Shown here: one piece after another, positions 35,091-42,920 of the stretch
How the letters are laid out: every line of letters begins with the position of its first letter
How positions within the stretch are numbered: the first letter of the stretch is position 1
Assembly: GCA_963801505.1 (NCBI GenBank)
Contig: CAWDEY010000017.1
Location: 62,001 to 126,000 of the forward strand
DNA from: JAOUFP01 sp963801505
GTDB lineage: Bacteria; Nitrospirota; Thermodesulfovibrionia; Thermodesulfovibrionales; UBA6898
Direction of reading: 5' to 3'
DNA length: 64,000 bases
Notes under the pieces: model-generated
Seen by the model: the letters and a program-made list of their open reading frames with translations, nothing else
Databases searched by the model: none
What the model was told of the DNA's origin: nothing
Made by a program: the position numbers and the translations under genes

Positions 35091-36682
35091 ACCTGATCAC
35101 CTATCGAAAGGCCCTGATTTTTATTAGCACGGAATTTCTGCATCGGCTTTTTGTCAAGGCCGATGTCCTGAAGTGTATATTTCGGGAGCGTGAATAATTT
35201 CGGCTGCTCATTTCTGAAATTCGGAACGATTTTTCCTATTATGCTTTCCACTTCATCTGCAGCATAATTCAAAACTGCATGTTCCAGTTCAGATAAATAT
35301 TGATCAAGGAAAGCCAAAGAGGGGACTTCAGGAATTGCCATCATGATCTTACTGTGAGAAGTAGGGACTCTTTTTTCTGCTTCATCAAACAGTTCTTCGA
35401 ATAATTTTTCGCCAGGCCTCAACCCCGTAAATTTTATTTTAATTTCCTTGTGAGGAATAAATCCTGAAAGACGTATAAAGTTTTCCGCAAAATCAGCGAT
35501 CTTTACAGGCTTTCCCATGTCAAGGACAAAAAGTTCTCCGCCTCTCCCTGCCGCAGCTGCGATCAAGACCAGCTGGACCGCTTCGGATATCACCATGAAA
35601 AATCTTTCTATTTCAGGATGTGTAACTGTTAACGGTCCGCCATTTTTGATTTGTTCTTTGAAAATCGGCACAACACTGCCGTTACTTCCGAGCACATTAC
35701 CAAACCTTACCGTACTGAATTTAGTTTTGGAAACAGAATTTATATTTATAGTCAGGAACTCAGCAACGCGTTTTGTCGCTCCCATCATGCTTGTTGGATT
35801 GACCGCCTTATCAGTTGATATGAGGACAAAGCTTTCCACACCATACTTTGATGCAGTATCAATGATATTTTTCGTACCGAATATATTGTTTTTTACTGCT
35901 TCGACAGGACTGTCTTCCATCAAGGGGACATGTTTGTAGGCGGCTGCATGAAAGACAACCTGGGGCCTATTATTTGAAAACAGGTTGTCCAATGCAGACC
36001 TGTCCTGAATATCAACAATGATAGAGGATATATGGACCCCATTTCCTTCGTTCCTCAGCTCGATATCAGTCTCATAAAGGCTATTCTCGTATCTATCTAT
36101 AAGCAGGAGATGGGAAGGCATATATTTAAGTATCTGCCTGCATAGTTCAGAACCGATCGAACCGCCGGCACCGGTCACAGCTATCGATTTGCCCTTTATG
36201 AACTCCATCACAGACGTATTGTCAGTTTTAACAGATTCCCTTTGCAGAAGATCTTCGAGAGAAATAGGTTTCATATGAGTAATCCCATACTGCGTGCTGA
36301 GAAATGACAGCATTTTTTCCTCGGTAATATGTCCGAGCTTGATGAGTTTGGACCCAAGTCTCCCTCCCTCTTTTTCCTGCAGTTCAAGGGCTTTTTGTAT
36401 GTTATCCTCAGTAACCAGATTCTTCTCCAGTAAGCGCTGACCAAGTTTTGCCGCAACCGTGACATTCCCATCAAGCATGTCATGTATGTCCGGCAGCTTC
36501 TTTATAGGAACATTAAATGGCTTACACAATTCATAGACATCCCTGATGGTCTTCTGCTGATCGTTTGATACGGAGATGAGGATCTCATCCGGTTTGTGGG
36601 TCTTCATTATCTCAGGGATCATATGGCAGGGCCCCAGAATTGGCACCCCGTGTATGGTAAGCCCCACGCCCTGCGTTATCAT
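35087..36682 (-). CDS. UDP-HexNAc 4,6-dehydratase-like protein (PglF/WbpM/CapD family) with MshEN-like insertion
   Basis: A 531-aa frame. Residues 1-75 complete an N-terminal nucleotide-binding domain (HGVPILGP, PDEILISVS, PIKKLPDIHDM). Residues 79-131 are two tandem 24-residue MshEN-type motifs. Residues 165-450 form the SDR dehydratase domain: SIAVTGAGGSIGSELCRQIL, FHAAAYKHVPLMEDSP, and STDKAVNPTSMMGATKR with Met in the usual Tyr position, as in this family. The C-terminal GLRPGEKLFEELF is typical. It makes a UDP-4-keto-6-deoxy-HexNAc. The frame is separated from the membrane-spanning start (36612-37244) by a single-base indel near 36680, so the intact gene would span 35087-37244. Confidence 0.85.
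   Translation of the reverse strand: MITQGVGLTIHGVPILGPCHMIPEIMKTHKPDEILISVSNDQQKTIRDVYELCKPFNVPIKKLPDIHDMLDGNVTVAAKLGQRLLEKNLVTEDNIQKALELQEKEGGRLGSKLIKLGHITEEKMLSFLSTQYGITHMKPISLEDLLQRESVKTDNTSVMEFIKGKSIAVTGAGGSIGSELCRQILKYMPSHLLLIDRYENSLYETDIELRNEGNGVHISSIIVDIQDRSALDNLFSNNRPQVVFHAAAYKHVPLMEDSPVEAVKNNIFGTKNIIDTASKYGVESFVLISTDKAVNPTSMMGATKRVAEFLTININSVSKTKFSTVRFGNVLGSNGSVVPIFKEQIKNGGPLTVTHPEIERFFMVISEAVQLVLIAAAAGRGGELFVLDMGKPVKIADFAENFIRLSGFIPHKEIKIKFTGLRPGEKLFEELFDEAEKRVPTSHSKIMMAIPEVPSLAFLDQYLSELEHAVLNYAADEVESIIGKIVPNFRNEQPKLFTLPKYTLQDIGLDKKPMQKFRANKNQGLSIGDQV
36290..36448 (-). other. MshEN-like (c-di-GMP-binding type) domain inside the dehydratase
   Basis: Residues 79-102 and 108-131 of the 531-aa frame are two 24-residue motifs separated by five residues (EKEGG). 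Each starts with a basic residue-Leu-Gly (KLGQRLL and RLGSKLI). Each ends with a Leu-x2-Gln (LELQ and LSTQ), with hydrophobics at intermediate positions (LVTEDNIQKAL and HITEEKMLSFL). This is the tandem pattern known for MshE/PilB N-terminal domains that bind cyclic di-GMP. In ordinary PglF/WbpM proteins I know of no such insertion at this place. Binding itself is inferred from pattern. Confidence 0.7.
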
Positions 36683-37244
36683 CTATAAATCCGACAGGCT
36701 CGTACATAAACTTATTGCTGCTCTTCATTTCCCTGACGATCATTTCCCCTGCATCCCCGGCGCCGACAATCAGGATCTTTTTGCGCATAGGTTCTATAAA
36801 CATGTATTCCCTGAATACTCTGATGAACAGCCTGTTGCCACCTGATATGATGATGATAAGCAGCCAGTCAAGTATGTATATTGACTTGGGATAACTTGTA
36901 TCGCCAATCAGATAATGGACTGAGAACAAAAACAGTATGCTTCCCATGGTGGTTGATTTTATGATCTTTATCAGATCGTCTGTGCTTGCATAGCGCCACA
37001 ACCCCTTGTAAAGTCCTTCCCTGATAAATACCGCAATCCGTATCAAAAGCAGCAACGGCAAATAGGAGAGATAGATTTTGACGTTATTATCTGAAAACGC
37101 TGCGTCGAACCTGATAACGAATGCAAGATAATTTGCAAGTGCAGTTTGTACGAGGAAAATAAGAATAAGAAATAAATGCCGGTACTTCACTATACAATCG
37201 CTGAATTTCCGGTACATGTCTGTATATTTTCCTTCCATTATCAT
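36612..37244 (-). CDS. Membrane-spanning N-terminus of the dehydratase (frameshifted piece)
   Basis: A 210-aa frame with four hydrophobic helices (HLFLILIFLVQTALANYLAF, YLSYLPLLLLIRIAVFI, ILFLFSVHYLI and IYILDWLLIIIISGG). A Rossmann-like start follows: KKILIVGAGDAGEMIVREM and EPVGFIDDNAG. This is the usual N-terminal half of PglF/WbpM/CapD-type membrane dehydratases. Beyond NAGRG the frame becomes nonsense, while the overlapping downstream frame continues with LTIHGVPILG, so one base was gained or lost at about 36680. Confidence 0.75.
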   Translation of the reverse strand: MIMEGKYTDMYRKFSDCIVKYRHLFLILIFLVQTALANYLAFVIRFDAAFSDNNVKIYLSYLPLLLLIRIAVFIREGLYKGLWRYASTDDLIKIIKSTTMGSILFLFSVHYLIGDTSYPKSIYILDWLLIIIISGGNRLFIRVFREYMFIEPMRKKILIVGAGDAGEMIVREMKSSNKFMYEPVGFIDDNAGRGAYHTRGANSGALPYDP

Positions 37245-37337
37245 CTCATGCCTGTAATTTAAAATATTTAAGTTTTATTGCTCATCCGGCTTTCCGGAGG
37301 CTTACTTACGCAGATAAGGGTACGTTCTCTGTGACGA

Positions 37338-37769
37338 TTATGCAGCCTTTATGCCTTTATGTATGTGTGACGCCTTCAGAAGGGTCATCACGATAAGCTT
37401 TAGGTCAGTCATCAGCGTATGGTTGTCTACATATTGCGATGAAAGCCTGATCTTTTCCGGCAGGACATTTTTAATGTAAGCGTCTTCCGCTGCCTTTGAC
37501 ATGCCAAGAATAATTTCTTCATTTGAATATTTAAGTGACGCCGGGTCTGTTATTCCGGGCCGGACCGTCAAGAGCTTCCGGTAATCCGCCTTGAATAGTT
37601 GCACATACTCGCTCACTTCAGGCCGCGGCCCTACAAAACTCATATCTCCCTTCAGAACGTTAAATAATTGGGGAAGTTCGTCAATCTTGAATCTTCTGAG
37701 AAAACCGCCGACTTTTGTGATGCGCTTGTCACCGCCGGCGGTTATCAGAGATGCCTTTTTTGTCTGCAT
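37338..37769 (-). CDS. Initiating sugar-phosphate transferase (WcaJ/PglC type), C-terminal piece
   Basis: A 143-aa frame in which the true gene resumes at SLITAGGDKRITKVGGFLRR, followed by IDELPQLFNVLKGDMSFVGPRPEV. This is the hallmark of bacterial polyprenyl-phosphate sugar-1-phosphate transferases. It joins the upstream frame at a run of six A (T on the plus strand, 37756-37761), a typical slippage or sequencing-error site. The enzyme would start the repeat unit on the lipid carrier. Confidence 0.78.
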   Translation of the reverse strand: MQTKKASLITAGGDKRITKVGGFLRRFKIDELPQLFNVLKGDMSFVGPRPEVSEYVQLFKADYRKLLTVRPGITDPASLKYSNEEIILGMSKAAEDAYIKNVLPEKIRLSSQYVDNHTLMTDLKLIVMTLLKASHIHKGIKAA

Positions 37770-37950
37770 TTACCGTCATGGTCCTGAATTTATAAATCAT
37801 AAAGCCTCTGAAGTCTTTCCCGATCCTCTCTTGCAGAAAAAATACCGGCCCCCTGCTGTCAAGTTTTATCAGCAGCGCCAAAAAAGGCAAAAACGGCAAA
37901 AGGACAAACAGACCAATTGCTGATAATACTATGTCAACAGACCGCTTCAT
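37729..37950 (-). CDS. Initiating sugar-phosphate transferase (WcaJ/PglC type), N-terminal piece
   Basis: Starts MKRSVDIVLSAIGLF at the ATG 37950, with AAGGAGAG upstream and 10 bp after the aminotransferase stop. It has one membrane-entering hydrophobic hairpin (FVLLPFLPFLALLIKLDS), then GPVFFLQERIGKDF and MIYKFRTM, the standard monotopic PGT start. It ends at GISDNRRR because of the six-A run described for the C-terminal piece. The reconstructed protein is about 204 aa, the size of PglC-like enzymes. Confidence 0.78.
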   Translation of the reverse strand: MKRSVDIVLSAIGLFVLLPFLPFLALLIKLDSRGPVFFLQERIGKDFRGFMIYKFRTMTVNADKKGISDNRRR

Positions 37951-37960
37951 ATAACTCTCC

Positions 37961-39173
37961 TTAAGCCCTGAATCTCTGAAGCACATCTCCAACTGAATAA
38001 ATCACCTGCTGTACATCGGCATTGCTCATTCCGGGATAAATCGGCAAGGAAATAATCCGCTCATAAACCGACTCAGACACGGGAAAGTCGCTGCAATCAC
38101 AGTTAAAGGCAGCCACATAATAAGGGTGTTTATGCAAAGGGATAAAATGCACTGAGGCCATTACTCCTCTTCTTTTTAATTCCTCTATAAACTGGTTCCT
38201 TCCAATACTTAACGCCTTGAGGTTCAGCTTTACAACATAGAGATGCCATCCGCTCTCTCTGTCGGCTTTTACATAGGGTATTTCAATATCATCCCGGAAG
38301 CAAAAGCGCCTGAATAACTTTCGGCAATTTCTTTCCTCCTCTTCCACATCCAGTCTACTTTCCTTAATTGGGCAAGTCCCATTGCCGCCTGTATGTCCGT
38401 CATATTGTATTTGTATCCTGCGGACTCGACCTCATAATACCAGGAGCCTTCACCTCGTATATCTCTTCCATGCATCCTTAGAAATACCGTGCAGTCTTGA
38501 CACCCTCATCTTATCTGCCCATTCATCATTCTCGGTCGTAGCCATCCCTCCCTCGCCTGTAGTCAACGACTTTGTGGCGTAAAAACTGAAACAGGAAATG
38601 TCGCTGATTGTCCCGACCTTTCGCTTCTTGTAATATGCGGGTATAGCATGCGCAGCATCCTCTATAACCACCAGGTTATATCGTCCGGCTATATCGTGAA
38701 TCTCATCCATGTCACACGTTTGGCCCGCAAAATGAACAGGCATTATGGCCCTGGTCTTATTTGTGATTTTTCCTTCAATGAGCGAGGTATCGATGTTATA
38801 TGTATTCTTTTCGACATCTACGAGAACAGGCGTTGCATTAAAATATGTAACTACTTCCGCAGTAGCTGTGAACGTGACTGTCGGAACAATAACTTCATCT
38901 CCCTCCCGAAGACCTATAGCTTTGAGGGCCAGATGAAGACAGGCTGTGCAGGAATTCATTGAGACAGCGTTTTTCGAGCCAATATATTCTTTGAATTTGT
39001 TTTCAAATTCCATTGTCTTAGGCCCCATGGTGATCCAGCCGCCCCTTAGGGAATCCAGCACTTCGGTAATTTCATCAATCGTAATATATGGTTTATGAAA
39101 CTGGATTATGCTGTTTGAGGTTTCAGTTCATGCCTAAGTGTGCCATGGCTATTTCTTGTTTCGTGATTTTCAT
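37961..39173 (-). pseudogene. DegT/DnrJ/EryC1/StrS-type aminotransferase, broken by indels
   Basis: A PLP-dependent sugar aminotransferase spread over several frames. The reconstructed order is: ATG at 39173 with AGGAGG, IIQFHKPYITIDEITEVL, VSMNSCTACLHLALKA, VVIEDAAHAIPAYY, SCFSFYATKSLTTGEGG with the PLP-binding Lys, MTDIQAAMGLAQLRKV, GWHLYVVKLNL and HFIPLHKHPYY. Single-base changes near 39124, 38452 and 38292 interrupt it, and the longest intact frames are 38450-39061, 38269-38475 and 37961-38347. It would transaminate the 4-keto sugar from the dehydratase. The pattern matches a UDP-4-amino-sugar pathway (dehydratase + aminotransferase + PglC-like transferase). The indels may be sequence errors. 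Confidence 0.75.
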
Positions 39174-39215
39174 TATGAGCCTCCTTGTTATATCCGCGGC
39201 TTTATTAGGTGAGGG

Positions 39216-40237
39216 CCTTATTCTTCAATTTTTGCCTGGCCGATCAATCAAAGTCTGTGTGGTATGGTTTTCTGCAGTGAGTCAGACTTGAACTCCAGGA
39301 TTATGCCAACAGGCACATTTCTTTGCAGTTACAAGATGATCTGATTTTGCATAGCTCCGCTATCCCGGATACAGTGAATCGGAAAGGAATATTCAAGCTG
39401 TTAAGAAATCCTTAAACAGACTTTATGCTGATTATCTGTCTCAGGTCAAAAACAAACAGATTAATTAGAACAATAAATCCCATGCACTATTAATTTGCCT
39501 CAATGTCATCCGCATACATATTCACTCCGATACTTCGGCCTAACAGCTCTATATTAATAAGAAACATATACTGATCATGCCTTTTTTCCAGTGTTCCTTC
39601 CGCTCCCTGGAGCGGTCCTCTTTTCACCCTTACCCTTGTTCCCTCTTTCAGCCCGGGATAGATATCAATATCTCTTCCGCTTTCAAGCAGCAACTGAAGT
39701 GAGCTTATCTCCTCATTTGAAACAGGTGTCGGTTGTCCGGGTTGAGTTGAAAGCAAAGTAATGGCCCCTCTCGTCTTAAGAACACTGACAATGCTTTCCG
39801 GTTGAGGAGGAATATTAACAAAAAGATATCCGGGGAATAGGGGAAATTCCACCCATTTTTTCCTGTCTTTCCATTGCCTGAGCATCTTTAAAGCCGGAAG
39901 AAAGGTTTCTACTTCTTTTTTCATCAATTCATTGTTTGCAACAAACTCATGCCTTGACTTTACATATAACACGTACCAGTTTTTCATATACGCCTCCGAC
40001 CTTTGCCTGATAATCAGCAATTTTAGTGCCAGCGCAGCAATTGGAGAGTATTTCAGAAGAACATCTTTTTTTGTATGATTTACGACAAAAAAGGTCAAAA
40101 TACAATGGGAATTTCGACAAACCCAGGCTGTCCGTCGCTGAGCGGTCTATACTTTTATTGGGGCTGTGTAAGTACTAAAGATCCGTATTTCCTGAGCTGA
40201 TCCAAATGGAATCAATTGTTTCCCTTAGATACACCTT
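39216..40237. repeat. Direct repeat L, about 1,022 bp, carrying a nusG-like gene
   Basis: Matches the segment 45018-46039 nearly base for base, with only a few substitutions and one-base indels. It contains the NusG-like gene, its promoter-proximal sequence and the 220-270-bp spacer after it. On its right it provides the last codons and stop of giant gene C, and on its left it abuts the aminotransferase. Any recombination between the two repeats would remove gene C and one nusG (5,802 bp). Confidence 0.85.
39490..39987 (-). CDS. NusG/RfaH-like transcription antiterminator, copy L
   Basis: A 165-aa NusG paralog: MKNWYVLYVKSRHEF, FLPALKMLRQWKDRKKWVEF, PLFPGYLFVNI at the NGN domain core, then a KOW domain (KRGPLQGAEGTLEKRHDQ and ELLGRSIGVNM). 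It is of the UpxY/LoaP/RfaH class that acts on polysaccharide operons, not the housekeeping NusG. The ATG at 39987 has GGAGG six bases upstream, so the upstream TTG frame to 40098 is discarded. It precedes the aminotransferase-dehydratase genes. Identical in protein sequence to copy R. Confidence 0.88.
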   Translation of the reverse strand: MKNWYVLYVKSRHEFVANNELMKKEVETFLPALKMLRQWKDRKKWVEFPLFPGYLFVNIPPQPESIVSVLKTRGAITLLSTQPGQPTPVSNEEISSLQLLLESGRDIDIYPGLKEGTRVRVKRGPLQGAEGTLEKRHDQYMFLINIELLGRSIGVNMYADDIEAN

Positions 40238-41526
40238 TCGGAAAGGATGGCCGACAAGATGCTGTCCATCGTGAGCGCCGGGTTCGGAGCCATCTCTCCC
40301 TGACCCTGGGGAACATATGCCCTATCATTCGTTATGAGAATCCGGTCAAGCTTCGCCCCATCTTCCCGATGCCTGATCACCAGCGTGTGCTGCCCCGGCC
40401 CCAACGAGTATACCAACGGGTCTGCACTATCCCGGTTGTTCACCAAATCCCATCCCCAGGCGCTGCCACCTGCAGTATCCCATAAAGCATAGGCCCCTGA
40501 ATCCATCGAAACAAAGAAGGAATTCCCCAGATTATCGATCAGCCGTCCCCACACGACATAATTGCCCGCCACCGGCAGACTAAACGTATACGTCACAGAC
40601 CCCACTGCCTGCAAAGGATTATCCAATATATTGCCTGATCCCTCCGGAATCCACACATACGCGCCGGAAGAAGCCTGGCTGTCCGGGCCCACCGCCATCG
40701 GAGGCGTAAGGCTCCCCGACTCTCCCTCCAACCACACCAACACCAACGATGAACTCACCACATTGACCGTAAAGCTCTGCGTATCCACCCCCGACGCATT
40801 CGAAGCCTCCACCGTTACACTAAAAGGACCAGCCGCCGTTGGCGTCCATTGGATCACCCCGGTGCTCGTATTGATCGACATCCCCGAAGGAGGTGTCCCA
40901 AGCAGACTGTAAGTCGGTGAAGGAACGCCCGTCGCATTCACATCGTAAGTATAAGGCTGCCCTGTGACAGCCGAGGTCAAGGGGGTCGACGTAATCAAAG
41001 GAGCTGAAGGAGTCACCTCTCCCTGACCCTGGGGAACATATGCCCTATCGTTCGTTATGAGAATCCGGTCAAGCTTCGCCCCATCTTCCCGATGCCTGAT
41101 CACCAGCGTGTGCTGCCCCGGCCCCAACGAGTATACCAACGGGTCTGCACTGTCCCGGTTGTTCACCAAATCCCATCCCCAGGCGCTGCCGCCTGCAGTA
41201 TCCCATAAAGCATAGGCCCCTGAATCCATCGAAACAAAGAAGGAATTCCCCAGATTATCGATCAGCCGTCCCCACACGACATAGTTGCCCGCCACCGGCA
41301 GACTAAACGTATACGTCACAGACCCCACTGCCTGCGAAGGATTATCCAATATATTGCCTGATCCCTCCGGAATCCACACATACGCGCCGGAAGAAGCCTG
41401 GCTGTCCGGGCCCACCGCCATCGGAGGCGTAAGGCTCCCCGACTCCCCCTCCAACCACACCAACACCGAACGATCACCACATTGAATCGTCTGCCGTAAA
41501 GCTCTGCGTATCCACCCCCGACGCAT
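40225..41526 (-). CDS. Giant gene C, C-terminal piece (CBM-like/Ig-like repeats)
   Basis: The useful sequence begins at about 41480 (VLVWLEGESGSLTPP) and comprises a CBM-like unit, one He_PIG repeat, and a fourth CBM-like unit ending YVPQGQGEM. The last residues (SERCI) and the stop are supplied by direct repeat L, so gene C has no LamG domain or GTVTVGNLVIQ tail. The first 15 residues (MRRGWIRRALRQ) are out-of-frame nonsense arising from the lesion at 41470-41500, so this is a continuation of the upstream ORF. Confidence 0.7.
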   Translation of the reverse strand: MRRGWIRRALRQTIQCGDRSVLVWLEGESGSLTPPMAVGPDSQASSGAYVWIPEGSGNILDNPSQAVGSVTYTFSLPVAGNYVVWGRLIDNLGNSFFVSMDSGAYALWDTAGGSAWGWDLVNNRDSADPLVYSLGPGQHTLVIRHREDGAKLDRILITNDRAYVPQGQGEVTPSAPLITSTPLTSAVTGQPYTYDVNATGVPSPTYSLLGTPPSGMSINTSTGVIQWTPTAAGPFSVTVEASNASGVDTQSFTVNVVSSSLVLVWLEGESGSLTPPMAVGPDSQASSGAYVWIPEGSGNILDNPLQAVGSVTYTFSLPVAGNYVVWGRLIDNLGNSFFVSMDSGAYALWDTAGGSAWGWDLVNNRDSADPLVYSLGPGQHTLVIRHREDGAKLDRILITNDRAYVPQGQGEMAPNPALTMDSILSAILSERCI

Positions 41527-42920
41527 TCGAAGCCTCCACCGTTACACTAAAAGGACCAGCCGCCGTTGGCGTCCATTGGATCACCCCGGTGCTCGTATTG
41601 ATCGACATCCCCGAAGGAGGTGTTCCAAGCAGACTGTAGGTCGGTGAAGGAACGCCCGTCGCATTCACATCGTAAGTATAAGGCTGCCCTGCGACAGCCG
41701 AGGTCAAGGGGGTCGACGTAATCAAAGGAGCTGAAGGAGTCACCTCTCCCTGACCCTGGGGAACATATGCCCTATCGTTCGTTATGAGAATCCGGTCAAG
41801 CTTCGCCCCATCTTCCCGATGCCTGATCACCAGCGTGTGCTGCCCCGGCCCCAACGAGTATACCAACGGGTCTGCACTGTCCCGGTTGTTCACCAAATCC
41901 CATCCCCAGGCGCTGCCGCCTGCAGTATCCCATAAAGCGTAGGCCCCTGAATCCATCGAAACAAAGAAGGAATTCCCCAGATTATCGATCAGCCGTCCCC
42001 ACACGACATAGTTGCCCGCCACCGGCAGACTAAACGTATACGTCACAGACCCCACTGCCTGCAAAGGATTATCCAATATATTGCCTGATCCCTCCGGAAT
42101 CCACACATACGCACCGGAAGAAGCCTGGCTGTCCGGGCCCACCGCCATCGGAGGCGTAAGGCTCCCCGACTCTCCCTCCAACCACACCAACACCAACGAT
42201 GAACTCACCACATTGACCGTAAAGCTCTGCGTATCCACCCCCGACGCATTCGAAGCCTCCACCGTTACACTAAAAGGACCGGCCGCCGTTGGCGTCCATT
42301 GGATCACCCCGGTGCTCGTATTGATCGACATCCCCGAAGGAGGTGTCCCAAGCAGACTGTAGGTCGGTGAAGGAACGCCCGTCGCATTCACATCGTAAGT
42401 ATAAGGCTGCCCTGCGACAGCCGAGGTCAAGGGGGTCGACGTAATCAAAGGAGCTGAAGGAGTCACCTCTCCCTGACCCTGGGGAACATATGCCCTATCG
42501 TTCGTTATGAGAATCCGGTCAAGCTTCGCCCCATCTTCCCGATGCCTGATCACCAGCGTGTGCTGCCCCGGCCCCAACGAGTATACCAACGGGTCTGCAC
42601 TGTCCCGGTTGTTCACCAAATCCCATCCCCAGGCGCTGCCGCCTGCAGTATCCCATAAAGCATAGGCCCCTGAATCCATCGAAACAAAGAAGGAATTCCC
42701 CAGATTATCAATCAGCCGTCCCCACACGACATAATCGCCCGCCACCGGCAGACTAAACGTATACGTCACAGACCCCACTGCCTGCAAAGGATTATCCAAT
42801 ATATTGCCTGATCCCTCCGGAATCCACACATACGCGCCGGAAGAAGCTTGACTGTCCGGGCCCACCGCCATCGGGGACGTAAGACTCCCGGACTCCCCCT
42901 CCAACCACACCAGCACCGAC
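40290..42920 (-). repeat. Tandem 723-bp repeats in gene C (CBM-like + Ig-like)
   Basis: The landmark GAACATATGC occurs at 40311, 41034, 41761 and 42484, giving spacings of 723, 727 and 723 bp. Each unit encodes about 150 residues of CBM-like and 90 of He_PIG sequence. The 727-bp unit carries a net four-base insertion at about 41470-41500, which breaks the frame. Units are nearly identical, so they will expand or contract by recombination and are hard to assemble. Confidence 0.85.

Noticed and set aside
39123..39173. A 16-codon leader peptide with AGGAGG before the aminotransferase
   Set aside because: A one-base shift after its last codons runs straight into the aminotransferase N-terminus, so it is more likely the broken start of that gene.
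39216..40237. Insertion sequence as explanation for the 1-kb repeats
   Set aside because: The repeats contain a NusG-like gene but no transposase and no terminal inverted repeats.
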